From Empedobacter brevis_A (GTDB taxonomy: Bacteria > Bacteroidota > Bacteroidia > Flavobacteriales > Weeksellaceae): 64,000 bases of DNA. A program made the position numbers and the translations under genes. Shown here piece by piece: positions 16,501 through 25,662 of this stretch (its first letter is position 1; the number at the start of each line of letters is the position of its first letter). The stretch is from positions 124,001-188,000 of the forward strand of contig NZ_CBCPHV010000004.1 of NCBI RefSeq assembly GCF_965118635.1, read 5' to 3'. The notes below the pieces were generated by a model. That model was not told the origin of the DNA and searched no databases. It saw nothing but the letters and a program-made list of their open reading frames with translations.

Positions 16501-19251
16501 TTATTGAATTTGCATTCTATGCATATTTCCGTTTTCTCTTGTTCGGTTTTGATCCCCATTTTTTGTAGATTTTCCTCCAAACTGATTTAAGTTGAAAGTT
16601 AACGAAAACATTACAAATCGTGTGAGAATATTATTGCGTTGATCTATTGTTGATTCTGCTGTAATTGTTCGTGTATAACTATTATTTTGATTTAATAAAT
16701 CATAAACTTTTACACCAGCTTCCAATTTATCATCAAAGAAACGATACATCAAACTTGTGTTCCATAAAAAGAAATCTCGCTTGAAACCCGCTGCCATTCT
16801 CGAATTGTAATTGTAACTGAAATCATTTGTCCAAGTTAAGTTTTTAGGCCAATTTGTAATCGTTTTAATCGCGAAATTGTGTGTAATATTATTCTGATTA
16901 TCAATTTGGTAATTCACATATTTAGAATTTGTGAAATTTAAACGATAAGAAGGAGAAATCGTTAAATAATCGCCATAATCCCAATTCAATCTTATATTAG
17001 GTGATAAAGTTGTATTGTATTGTTCGAATTTTACAGCATCTCGAAAACCTTGTGTTAAAGCATAATTTGATGAAATTCCTACGTTTATTCTAAACTTATT
17101 AAGACCTTTTTGAAATTGTTTATTAAAAGAAAAGTTACCATTTAGGCGATAATTTCCTTTTACATTTTCATAAGTTGTTGTTCGTTTGTAAATCGAATAA
17201 TCCATTTCTGTATAATTAACAATATTCGATTCGTTGTATGAATAACCTAAGTTTGCATTGAATCCTTGACGATTTTTACGATTAAAATTATTGAACATCA
17301 AATTAATTCGGTGCGTTTTATTTGGATCAAGATTAGGATTACCTTTAAAAACATTTAGCGGATCAGTTTCATCTAAAATTGGTAAAACTTGCGATGTCGA
17401 AGCCAAACTTGTTTGATAATTATACATTAATGTTATAGAACTATTTTCGTTTTGATAACGAATATTTCCTGAAAGATCGGGCAATGTTTTGTTTTGAGTA
17501 GAACTATAATCGTTTGTTTTAAATGTTCCGAAATTTTGTTGATTGTAAACATTTGCTCCTAAACGAACAGTTGCCGAAATTTTATTTTTGTTCAATAACA
17601 ATTGTGCATATGGATTAAATTCATTCATTTTAGTTGAATAAAAACGTGTTAAATCATTGTTCAAATTGTCATATTCTCCTGTTATTTCATTGTAATTCCA
17701 TGTTCTGTTATTAGTTTCAGAATCGGTTAAATTGTAAACAGAACCAACCGCAATTTTCAAAGAATCTGTAACAGGATAAGTATATTTTACATCGAAATTA
17801 TATTGATTATTCTTCGAAATATTTTTCTCATTAATGTTTCGATAGATATCCGCAATCGAATCATTTGTGTATAAAGTTGTTGAATTAATCAACGAATTAT
17901 TATCAGTTTTACCAACTGAAATATCAGCATTAAAATCTAAATATGATTTATTTTTGAATTGTTGATTAAGAGATAATAAAGCTTTGAATGTATTTGAATT
18001 TGATTTTCTATCAGAAGCTTGATTCATTTGATTTCTCAAATCACCCAAATCTGAATATGTTTTACTATCCGAAATCGATGAGCTTGTTGTAGAAGAATTA
18101 TTAAATGAAGGATAAAAATAAATTTTTGTATTTTCTTTTGTCCATTCTAAGTTTGTTCCAAAATTATGTCCATAAGTTTCACTTTTACTTTTAGAATTTG
18201 CATCGGAAGTATAAATATTTTTAGGCGCAAAATTCTCAATATGTTGGTATTGATCATTTTTAGAAAAAGAATGATTTAAACGATAATCTGCACCAATTTT
18301 CAAATTATTATTTAATTGATCGTTATAATTTAGTCCAATCGAAGTATTTGTTCGAACACCATCGGAACCTCTTCGTCCCATTCCTCCTCGACCACGAGAA
18401 CCTTCTCCATTTGCCATTCCCGAAACGGCAATATCAGTAGAAGAACCTATTAAACTAATTTTCTTTTTATCTTTGAAATAGTTCGCCATTAAATTACTTT
18501 CATAATGGTCATCTGTTCCATAGCCAGCTGTCGCTTTTAACATATAACCTTTCTTCTTATCTTCTTTTAATGTGATATTCAGCGAAGATTTATCCGATTT
18601 TGATCGTTCACTAGAGAATTTTTCGTTCTTGGTTTTAAAATCTGAAACTTGAATTTTTTTGATAATATCTGCTGGTAAATTTTCTAATGCAACTTTACCA
18701 TCTGTTCCAAAGAAAGGCTCTCCATCGATCAAAATTTCGTTCACATCTTTTCCATTTACGGTAATATTTCCGCTATCATCCATTTCAAAACCAGGTAATT
18801 CTCGTAATAAAGCTTCTAGATTTGCATTTGGCTTTACTTTATAAGAATCCGCATTATATTCGATTGTATCTTGTTTTACGACAATAGGTTCAACATTTGT
18901 AACCAAAACTTCATCTAAATCGTAAATCATAGGATTGATGATAATCGTTCCGATATCAATATTGTTTTTTATCGATTCGAAACTTTGTTTGAAAACACCT
19001 TCTAGCGGATCATCAATAATTAAATAAACAGGATGTTCTTGTGGATTTATTTCAATTTTAAAAGCTCCAGAATCGTCTGTTGTAGTTGTGTAGATTTTAG
19101 TAGAATCGGATTTGTTTCCTAAAATAACTTCAGCATCAATAAGTGGGAATTGAAGTACATCGGTAGCTTTTCCTGTAATGGAGATTTTTTCTTGAGCAAA
19201 AGAGAAAATGGCAATAAAACTAAGGAAAAATGATAGAATATATTTTGTCAT
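16501..19251 (-). CDS. Outer-membrane beta-barrel receptor with carboxypeptidase-like N-domain
   Basis: This protein of about 916 residues starts best at the ATG at 19251, because that gives a clean signal peptide (ILSFFLSFIAIFSFAQ). An in-frame ATG at 19272 would add seven residues. Residues about 20-115 are a CarboxypepD_reg-like domain. A plug-like segment follows (LPGFEMDDSGNITVNGKDV, EILIDGEPFF), then a long OMP_b-brl_3 barrel. A Gly/Arg-rich loop (GEGSRGRGGMGRRG) sits near residue 283. Such proteins are TonB-dependent-receptor relatives; the substrate is unknown. The SIP gene next door is convergent, so an iron link is weak. Confidence 0.85.
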   Translation of the reverse strand: MTKYILSFFLSFIAIFSFAQEKISITGKATDVLQFPLIDAEVILGNKSDSTKIYTTTTDDSGAFKIEINPQEHPVYLIIDDPLEGVFKQSFESIKNNIDIGTIIINPMIYDLDEVLVTNVEPIVVKQDTIEYNADSYKVKPNANLEALLRELPGFEMDDSGNITVNGKDVNEILIDGEPFFGTDGKVALENLPADIIKKIQVSDFKTKNEKFSSERSKSDKSSLNITLKEDKKKGYMLKATAGYGTDDHYESNLMANYFKDKKKISLIGSSTDIAVSGMANGEGSRGRGGMGRRGSDGVRTNTSIGLNYNDQLNNNLKIGADYRLNHSFSKNDQYQHIENFAPKNIYTSDANSKSKSETYGHNFGTNLEWTKENTKIYFYPSFNNSSTTSSSISDSKTYSDLGDLRNQMNQASDRKSNSNTFKALLSLNQQFKNKSYLDFNADISVGKTDNNSLINSTTLYTNDSIADIYRNINEKNISKNNQYNFDVKYTYPVTDSLKIAVGSVYNLTDSETNNRTWNYNEITGEYDNLNNDLTRFYSTKMNEFNPYAQLLLNKNKISATVRLGANVYNQQNFGTFKTNDYSSTQNKTLPDLSGNIRYQNENSSITLMYNYQTSLASTSQVLPILDETDPLNVFKGNPNLDPNKTHRINLMFNNFNRKNRQGFNANLGYSYNESNIVNYTEMDYSIYKRTTTYENVKGNYRLNGNFSFNKQFQKGLNKFRINVGISSNYALTQGFRDAVKFEQYNTTLSPNIRLNWDYGDYLTISPSYRLNFTNSKYVNYQIDNQNNITHNFAIKTITNWPKNLTWTNDFSYNYNSRMAAGFKRDFFLWNTSLMYRFFDDKLEAGVKVYDLLNQNNSYTRTITAESTIDQRNNILTRFVMFSLTFNLNQFGGKSTKNGDQNRTRENGNMHRMQIQ

Positions 19252-19310
19252 AAGATTAATTGGTTTCTTCATCTGTTAGACATCAAATTTTGAGCAAAGT
19301 TTAATTTTGC

Positions 19311-19820
19311 TTATAATTTTTTCCAACTTTTCGTTGAAATTTTATTTAAATCAATTTCAGAAGTTGTGATAAAAAGCGGCGTTATTTCCATAATTCGCTT
19401 TACTTGTGTAGTTTTTAAATTAGATTCTGGACAAAATGTTTCGATTAAAACAATTTTTTCTGAATCAGAAGAATTGGAAACATAAAGTGTTTTTTTGATT
19501 GTTTTATCAACTTTCCAACTTGTACAACTTCCGATGCTACAATATTCGAAGGTTAGAAGAGGAAGTAAACCAATGATAATTCCAAAGATAAATTTCATCA
19601 CATTCATAAAACTCCAACCATGTTGTTTTTTTATAGAAAGTAGAAATAGTGTATAAATGCTAACTGCAGCAGCAAACGTTAATATTTTTGGAAACAGTTT
19701 TGAAAAGTGATTATTTACAAATTCTAGTTTGATAAAATCTCCAATTGTAAAGTATCCAATAAACCATATAATAAAAATTGTACAGATGATTAAGATAATA
19801 TTTCGAAGAGTTTTATTCAT
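19311..19820 (-). CDS. Membrane protein of unknown function
   Basis: I do not recognise this 169-residue protein. Three hydrophobic segments are clear: about residues 8-28, 44-62 and 75-92. A C-terminal domain of about 75 residues with three Cys (CSIGSC and FCPES) and several Ser/Thr follows. The last helix may be followed by an extracytoplasmic part. It lies between the mutase and the receptor on the same strand, with a hairpin upstream, so it may start its own transcript. Confidence 0.65.
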   Translation of the reverse strand: MNKTLRNIILIICTIFIIWFIGYFTIGDFIKLEFVNNHFSKLFPKILTFAAAVSIYTLFLLSIKKQHGWSFMNVMKFIFGIIIGLLPLLTFEYCSIGSCTSWKVDKTIKKTLYVSNSSDSEKIVLIETFCPESNLKTTQVKRIMEITPLFITTSEIDLNKISTKSWKKL

Positions 19821-19851
19821 TTCACTTTAGGTTTTGTGGTATAAATATATA

Positions 19852-19879
19852 AATATTCCTGTCAATAGACAGGAATACT
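19852..19879 (-). terminator. Hairpin after methylmalonyl-CoA mutase
   Basis: TATTCCTGTC and GACAGGAATA form a 10-bp stem with a 4-base loop just after the mutase stop. The following tract on the reverse strand is AT-rich rather than pure T, so termination may be partial. Confidence 0.6.
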
Positions 19880-19894
19880 TAAATTAAAATAGAT

Positions 19895-22030
19895 TTACTT
19901 ATTATAAGATTTTAATAAATTTTCTAAGATTTCGCATGCGCATTCTGCTAAGTTTGTTCCTGGGCCAAAGATTGCATCTGCACCATTTTGATAAAGATAA
20001 TCGTAATCTTGTCGAGGAATTACTCCTCCAACTACGATATAAACATCATTTCGACCATATTCTTTCAGTTGTTTTACAACTTCTGGAACCAAAGTTTTGT
20101 GACCAGCTGCTAAAGATGAAATTCCTAAAATATGAACATCATTTTCTACGGCTTGTTTAGCTACTTCTGCTGGAGTTTGGAACAATGGCGAAATATCGAC
20201 ATCGAATCCCATATCGGCAAAAGATGTTGCGACAACTTTTGCTCCACGATCATGACCATCTTGTCCCATTTTTGCAACCATAATACGAGGACGACGTCCG
20301 TCTTCTTCTGCAAACTCGTCAGCTAATCTACGCGCTTCTTCAAACTTATTCATTTTACCTGCTTCCATAGCATAAACTCCTTGAATTCCTCTTGTAATTG
20401 CTTTATGACGACCAAAAACTGCTTCTAAAGCATCTGAGATTTCACCTAATGTTACGCGACGACGAGCTGCTTCTATAGATAATTCTAATAAATTTCCTTC
20501 GCCTGTTTCAGCAGCTTTTGTTAATTGAGCTAAAATATCTTGAACAGCTTCATTGTTTCGATCTTTTTTTATTTGATTTAATCGATCAATTTGTTTTTGA
20601 CGAACAGCTGTATTATCAACTTCTAAAATTTCGAATTCTTGTTGTTCCAATTTCGAACGATAAGCATTTACACCAACAATTGCGACATCGCCAGAATCAA
20701 TTTTTGCTTGTTTTTTTGCAGCAGCTTCTTCTATACGCATTTTAGGAATTCCTGCTTCTATAGCTTGTGTCATTCCACCTAATTCGCGAACTTCTTGGAT
20801 ATATTCCCACGCTTGGTTTGCCATTTCATTTGTCAAAGCTTCAATCATAAAACTTCCTCCAAAAGGATCAGCAGTTCTACAGATTTGAGTTTCTTCTTGT
20901 AAAATGATTTGTGTGTTACGTGCAATACGAGCAGAAAAATCTGTTGGTAAAGCAATCGCTTCGTCCAATGCATTTGTATGCAAAGATTGTGTTCCGCCTA
21001 AAGCAGCAGCTAAGGCTTCAATTGTTGTGCGACCAATATTATTATAAGGTTCTTGCTCTGTTAAACTCCATCCAGAAGTTTGACAATGCGTTCTTAACAT
21101 TAATGATTTTTTATTTTCAGGCTCGAATTCTTGCATCAATTTTGCCCATAACATACGAGCGGCTCTCATTTTTGCAATTTCTTGTGGAAAATTCATTCCA
21201 ATTGCCCAAAAGAATGATAAACGAGGAGCGAAGTCATCAACTTTCAATCCTGCTTCCAAACCAGTTTTTACATATTCGTAACCATCTGCAAGCGTGTATG
21301 CCATTTCCAAAACAGGAGTTGCTCCGGCTTCTTGCATGTGATAACCCGAAATTGAAATAGAATTGAAACGAGGAATTTTTTGAGAAGTATATTCAAAAAT
21401 ATCAGCAATAATTTTCATTGATGGAGTTGGAGGGTAAATATATGTATTACGCACCATAAACTCTTTCAAGATATCATTCTGAATAGTTCCAGAAAGTTGT
21501 TCTTGCAAAACACCTTGTTCTTCTGCTGCAACAATGTAAAATGCTAAAATTGGAAGAACAGCTCCATTCATTGTCATCGAAACCGAAATTTTATCCAATG
21601 GAATTTCATTGAATAAGATTTTCATGTCTTCTACAGAATCAATGGCAACTCCAGCTTTACCAACATCTCCTACAACACGTTCGTGATCTGAATCATAACC
21701 GCGGTGCGTAGCTAAATCAAATGCAACAGAAAGTCCTTTTTGTCCTGCAGCTAAATTTCTTTTGTAAAAAGCGTTTGATTCTTCTGCAGTAGAAAATCCT
21801 GCATATTGACGAATTGTCCAAGGCTGACGAACATACATTGTCGTATAAGGACCTCGCAAATATGGTGCAACGCCAGGCAGAAAGTTAATCTGTTTTAGAT
21901 CTTTTACATCATCGTAATTGTAATCATCTTTGACTTGTAAACTATCTAATTCAAATGACTCTATATGTGATGGAATGTATTTTAGATCTCGTTTAAATCT
22001 AACATTCGAAAAATCTGTTTTCTGATTCAT
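19895..22030 (-). CDS. Methylmalonyl-CoA mutase, large catalytic subunit
   Basis: This 711-residue B12 enzyme interconverts methylmalonyl-CoA and succinyl-CoA. The N-terminal barrel has PGVAPYLRGPYTTMYVRQPW and the substrate-binding RTHCQTSGWSL block. The C-terminal cobalamin domain has GQDGHDRGAKV, the DxHxxG motif that coordinates cobalt, and ends in GGVIPRQDYDYL. The ATG at 22030 gives the family start; an upstream in-frame ATG at 22054 adds eight unlikely residues. The usual small subunit gene is not adjacent. The MeaB chaperone gene is in this window, at 34526. Confidence 0.95.
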   Translation of the reverse strand: MNQKTDFSNVRFKRDLKYIPSHIESFELDSLQVKDDYNYDDVKDLKQINFLPGVAPYLRGPYTTMYVRQPWTIRQYAGFSTAEESNAFYKRNLAAGQKGLSVAFDLATHRGYDSDHERVVGDVGKAGVAIDSVEDMKILFNEIPLDKISVSMTMNGAVLPILAFYIVAAEEQGVLQEQLSGTIQNDILKEFMVRNTYIYPPTPSMKIIADIFEYTSQKIPRFNSISISGYHMQEAGATPVLEMAYTLADGYEYVKTGLEAGLKVDDFAPRLSFFWAIGMNFPQEIAKMRAARMLWAKLMQEFEPENKKSLMLRTHCQTSGWSLTEQEPYNNIGRTTIEALAAALGGTQSLHTNALDEAIALPTDFSARIARNTQIILQEETQICRTADPFGGSFMIEALTNEMANQAWEYIQEVRELGGMTQAIEAGIPKMRIEEAAAKKQAKIDSGDVAIVGVNAYRSKLEQQEFEILEVDNTAVRQKQIDRLNQIKKDRNNEAVQDILAQLTKAAETGEGNLLELSIEAARRRVTLGEISDALEAVFGRHKAITRGIQGVYAMEAGKMNKFEEARRLADEFAEEDGRRPRIMVAKMGQDGHDRGAKVVATSFADMGFDVDISPLFQTPAEVAKQAVENDVHILGISSLAAGHKTLVPEVVKQLKEYGRNDVYIVVGGVIPRQDYDYLYQNGADAIFGPGTNLAECACEILENLLKSYNK

Positions 22031-22206
22031 CTCGCTAAGATAAATAATAATCAATTACATTTTATAAAATTACCGTTTTTTGAAACTGCTTTCTATTCAA
22101 CTTTTTGTCAATAAAACATCAAATAAATTATGAACTGTAAATTTTGGTAAAATTATTGATTGATTCTGATTATCAATAAATTAAAAACGCACAAAAAAGA
22201 ATTATT

Positions 22207-23250
22207 ATGAAATTAGAGTTTAGTAACAAAAATATTCCTCAAATCCTAGATGAATTTAAGGATAAAAATACATTTCAATGGCAAAATGATATTTTTGATT
22301 CGTTGAAAAAAATTGATTCAAAGGAAGAAACGGTTAATTTTCATTATTCAAGAGAAGATAGTATTTATGTTTCTAATTTTGATCCCAAATTTGTAAATGA
22401 AACGTTTCATTCATTAAATGAATTTTTAGGATTAAAGAAAGGAGATTCAGCTCTTCTTAGTTCATCAGTTTTAGAAAATGAAGGAGAAATATCTTTAATC
22501 CAAGCTGTAGAAGGAGGGTTAGATTTATATTGTAATGAAGATTCAGATAAAGTTAAAATTCCATTAACAGATGAAAGACAAGATGAAATTGGTTTCGCTT
22601 TAAATTATGCTTACCTAACTAAAACTCAAATAACCAATTCTTTAGAATCGCTTTCTAGAATAGAAAAAATTGCGATAGAAAACGATAGTTTATCGAGTGA
22701 ATTGAAGGATAAACTGAATAAAGAAACTAAAACAATTTTTTATGAGATTTTTACAGCGAATGGTTTTCCTGTTGCCGTTAGAGAAATAAATGAAAAAGAT
22801 TATACAGTTTTAGATAAAGTAGAAATATCGGAAGATGAAAAAGGTAATCTAGTTTTGAGTTCTCCATATGAAAAAGAATCATTGAATATTTATAGACAAG
22901 CAATTATTTCGGATGATAATAAAAAGTTTAGATGGATTTCGGGAGATGAATGTAAATTGAATGGAAAAAATGTAGTGAATTTAGAAAGTATCGAAGAAAA
23001 ATTAAAACCTTATATCGATTACAATTTTATTGTGATTCCTTTTCCAAAAAGAGATAGCAATGAAGATGTGATTTCTTTAGTTATAGAAAGTAGATTTGCA
23101 GAACATGTAGATATTCCAAAAAGTGAATTAAAACCTGATGAAGTTCCGGAACAAACTTTTTTTATAGGAGATTTCCCTAAAAGTAATGACAAAGCAGCTA
23201 TTCGAGCAGAATTAATTAGATTGTTAAAAGAATCTAATGAAAATGATTAA
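22207..23250 (+). CDS. MenE-like ANL-fold protein without catalytic motifs
   Basis: This 347-residue protein can be read against O-succinylbenzoate-CoA ligase (MenE) from end to end. FLGLKKGDSALL (73-84) and AVEGGLDLYC match the N-domain. The run from about 129 to 180 (QITNSLESLSRIEKIAIEND, then FYEIF) matches the segment before the YGMTET motif. VREINEKDYTVLDKVEISED, FRWISGDECKLNG and IEEKL match the later parts. The AMP-binding phosphate loop is absent, YGMTET has become FTANGF, and the C-terminal lysine motif reads PKSNDKAAIR. A real MenE activity is therefore unlikely. The gene is divergent from the mutase and has a strong terminator. Confidence 0.7.
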   Translation: MKLEFSNKNIPQILDEFKDKNTFQWQNDIFDSLKKIDSKEETVNFHYSREDSIYVSNFDPKFVNETFHSLNEFLGLKKGDSALLSSSVLENEGEISLIQAVEGGLDLYCNEDSDKVKIPLTDERQDEIGFALNYAYLTKTQITNSLESLSRIEKIAIENDSLSSELKDKLNKETKTIFYEIFTANGFPVAVREINEKDYTVLDKVEISEDEKGNLVLSSPYEKESLNIYRQAIISDDNKKFRWISGDECKLNGKNVVNLESIEEKLKPYIDYNFIVIPFPKRDSNEDVISLVIESRFAEHVDIPKSELKPDEVPEQTFFIGDFPKSNDKAAIRAELIRLLKESNEND

Positions 23251-23252
23251 CT

Positions 23253-23286
23253 AAAAAAGGGATACGATATATCGTATCCCTTTTTT
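23253..23286. terminator. Perfect 34-base palindromic terminator
   Basis: AAAAAAGGGATACGATA and its full complement form a loop-less palindrome with A and T runs. It serves both the MenE-like gene and the small leftward gene at 23308. Confidence 0.9.
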
Positions 23287-23307
23287 AGTTTAAGCTATAA
23301 ACAATTT

Positions 23308-23577
23308 TTAGTATTGAATATCAATTAAAGATTTTATTGGAATCAAAACTCCATTCTTTATTTGTAAAAATTTTTCTGTAACCGACCAAACTGTTGTTTC
23401 AATTTTCTTTGGGCCTTGGTCTGTTTGAAATGTAATATATGCTTTCGATTTAAACTCGTTTCCTAATCTTACTGCTCCATTCAATTTGCTTACTTCCACT
23501 GTAACATCTTCTTTTGCAGCATCTAAAAATTTATAATTTCTTACTTCTTCTTTTTCGATAAGTTCTGCTTTCATCAT
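23308..23577 (-). CDS. Small conserved hypothetical protein
   Basis: This 89-residue soluble protein starts MMKAELIEKEEV (the second Met at 23574 is an alternative start). It is predicted to be mostly beta-strand with a mix of charged residues and no signal peptide. I do not recognise a domain. It stands alone between the palindromic terminator and a 220-base AT-rich gap. Confidence 0.65.
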   Translation of the reverse strand: MMKAELIEKEEVRNYKFLDAAKEDVTVEVSKLNGAVRLGNEFKSKAYITFQTDQGPKKIETTVWSVTEKFLQIKNGVLIPIKSLIDIQY

Positions 23578-23785
23578 TTTTTTAAATTTTGGTTAATTTA
23601 ATTTTCCATAACACGATTATGAAATTACTCATATTTTTCAATAAACCATAACTTTCGCTATATTTTTTTTAACTTATTGAAGATTATTCAAAATATAGAC
23701 CAAAATCATTTTATTAAATTAAGATTCAACTATAAAATAAATTTTGTTCTCCTATATAAATCTGAAATATTACTAAAGAAATCAT

Positions 23786-23793
23786 TAAATTTG
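23786..23793 (+). promoter_or_regulatory. TAnnTTTG -7 element, leaderless arrangement
   Basis: TAAATTTG ends four bases before the era ATG, so the era message is predicted to be leaderless. Confidence 0.6.
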
Positions 23794-23797
23794 TAGA

Positions 23798-24685
23798 ATG
23801 TCAGACGAAAAGAAATTTAAATCCGGTTTTGTAAACATCATAGGAAATCCAAATGTTGGGAAATCTACTTTGATGAATATTTTGATGAAAGAACGTTTGG
23901 TAATTGCAACGCACAAAGCACAAACAACTCGTCATCGTATCAAAGGTATTTTGACAGGAGAAGACTATCAGATTGTATTTTCTGATACTCCAGGAGTTTT
24001 GGATCCAGCTTATGAATTGCAATCTAAAATGATGGATGCAGTTAAAGAATCGTTGGTTGATGCTGATGTTATTCTTTATGTTGTGGAAATAGGGGAGAAA
24101 CGTCTAAAAAATGAAGAAGTTTTTGAACGTCTACAAAAAACATCTACACCAATTATTTTATTATTAAATAAAATTGATACAGCAACGCCAGATCGTTTGA
24201 ATGAAGCTGTAGAATATTGGCATGAATTATTGCCAAAAGCAGAGATTTTACCTATTTCGGCCAAAGAAAATGTAAATGTAGATTTGTTGATAAATAAGAT
24301 TAAAGCAATTATTCCTGAAGGTCCACAATATTATCCAGATGATCAATTAACAGATCGTTCGGAACGTTTTATTGTGAATGAAGTAATACGCGAAAAGATT
24401 TTATTAAATTATCAAAAAGAAATTCCATATTCTGTTGAGGTTGTAACAGAGCGTTTCAAAGAAGATTTGAATTTAATTTCCATTGAAGCAGAGATTTATG
24501 TAGAGCGCGATTCTCAGAAAGGAATTATCATTGGACATAAAGGCGAATCTTTATCTAAAGTAGGAAAAGAAGCGAGAGAAGAGTTGGAAAAATTCTTCGA
24601 TAAAAAAGTATTTTTGAAACTTTTTGTAAAAGTGAGAAAAGATTGGAGAAGCAAGGAAAATGATTTACGTCGTTTTGGTTATTAA
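23798..24685 (+). CDS. era: GTPase Era
   Basis: This 295-residue GTPase matures 16S rRNA and the 30S subunit. The G1 loop GNPNVGKST is at residues 16-24, followed by DTPG (G3) and NKID (G4). The C-terminal KH domain carries GIIIGHKGESL near residue 247, which binds the 3' end of 16S rRNA. The length is normal. It is monocistronic, ending in a hairpin terminator. Confidence 0.97.
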   Translation: MSDEKKFKSGFVNIIGNPNVGKSTLMNILMKERLVIATHKAQTTRHRIKGILTGEDYQIVFSDTPGVLDPAYELQSKMMDAVKESLVDADVILYVVEIGEKRLKNEEVFERLQKTSTPIILLLNKIDTATPDRLNEAVEYWHELLPKAEILPISAKENVNVDLLINKIKAIIPEGPQYYPDDQLTDRSERFIVNEVIREKILLNYQKEIPYSVEVVTERFKEDLNLISIEAEIYVERDSQKGIIIGHKGESLSKVGKEAREELEKFFDKKVFLKLFVKVRKDWRSKENDLRRFGY

Positions 24686-24704
24686 AAAATATTATAAAAT
24701 AGAT

Positions 24705-24732
24705 AAGTCTTGAGAAATCAAGACTTTTTTTT
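24705..24732 (+). terminator. Intrinsic terminator of era
   Basis: AAGTCTTGA and TCAAGACTT pair around a GAAA loop and are followed by eight T residues. Confidence 0.9.
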
Positions 24733-24796
24733 GTGAATATACCTAAATTTTAGTTGTAAATTTATAGAACAAAATCTATTCTTCAATTCAATTATT

Positions 24797-25585
24797 ATGG
24801 CTAAAATATTATTTCCAACAGATTTTTCTGAAACTGCAAACAATGCTTTCTTATATGCATTAAATCTTGCTAAAGTTCTTAAAACAAATATCAAACTAAT
24901 ATCGGTACAATCTACTCTTAAAAATGATTTAGATGTGAGTGAAGATAACTTTGAGAATTATATCAATAAACTAAAAAACATTGCGAAAGAAAATAATCTA
25001 GAACATGTTAAAATTGAAAGCTCTTTGATTGTTGGAGACATATTATTGATGATTCTTGATATTATTAACAAAGATGATATAAAGTATGTCGTAATGGGAA
25101 CGAATGGACAAAATAGTTTAGGAAAAAAAATTTTTGGTTCTAATACGATAAATGTTATTAATAATTCGCCTGCACCTGTGTTTGTAGTTCCTAGTAAAGT
25201 GAAATTTAAAGTAGAAAGGAATTTTGCTTACGCAACCTTGTTTAGTAATAAAGAGTCAAACGCTTTGTTGCAAATGAAAGAAATAACTAAGCGCTATGAT
25301 AAATTATTGAACATTGTGCATGTCGGAGATAAATCAATTACGCCAGAAATGTTAAATGTAAAAAAAGAATGGGAAGAAGAATATCCAGAGGCGATTATTA
25401 CCATTGAGCCAGGTAATGATGTAGAAGATGGATTAATTGATTATTGTACAAAAAATAACATTGATGTCTTAGGTCTTGTACATCGCGAATTATCATCTTT
25501 GGAACGATTATTTACGATTAATCACAGTAAACGATTGTTATCGAATGGAAATATAGCTTTATTGGTTTTTCAGGAAAGTAAATAA
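24797..25585 (+). CDS. Universal stress protein, UspA family (paralog 1)
   Basis: This 262-residue protein has two UspA domains of about 140 and 120 residues. It opens with AKILFPTDFSETANNAF, shared with the two paralogs at 41826 and 42762. The first domain has the nucleotide-binding loop VVMGTNGQNSLGKKIFGSN, close to the GxxGxxGx(9)GS pattern of ATP-binding UspAs. The second domain lacks the full loop. Stress-linked cytoplasmic nucleotide binding is the family role. It is the most divergent of the three copies. Confidence 0.9.
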   Translation: MAKILFPTDFSETANNAFLYALNLAKVLKTNIKLISVQSTLKNDLDVSEDNFENYINKLKNIAKENNLEHVKIESSLIVGDILLMILDIINKDDIKYVVMGTNGQNSLGKKIFGSNTINVINNSPAPVFVVPSKVKFKVERNFAYATLFSNKESNALLQMKEITKRYDKLLNIVHVGDKSITPEMLNVKKEWEEEYPEAIITIEPGNDVEDGLIDYCTKNNIDVLGLVHRELSSLERLFTINHSKRLLSNGNIALLVFQESK

Positions 25586-25662
25586 GATAAAAACATTTTG
25601 TGGAGAATTCTTCACGCTTTTGATTGGCTAAATTTTTGCTTCAAAACTTTCAAAATACTTAT

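Noticed and set aside
20911..21360. 149-codon plus-strand frame
   Set aside because: It lies inside the mutase gene on the other strand; its composition reflects the antisense of that gene and it has no motifs.
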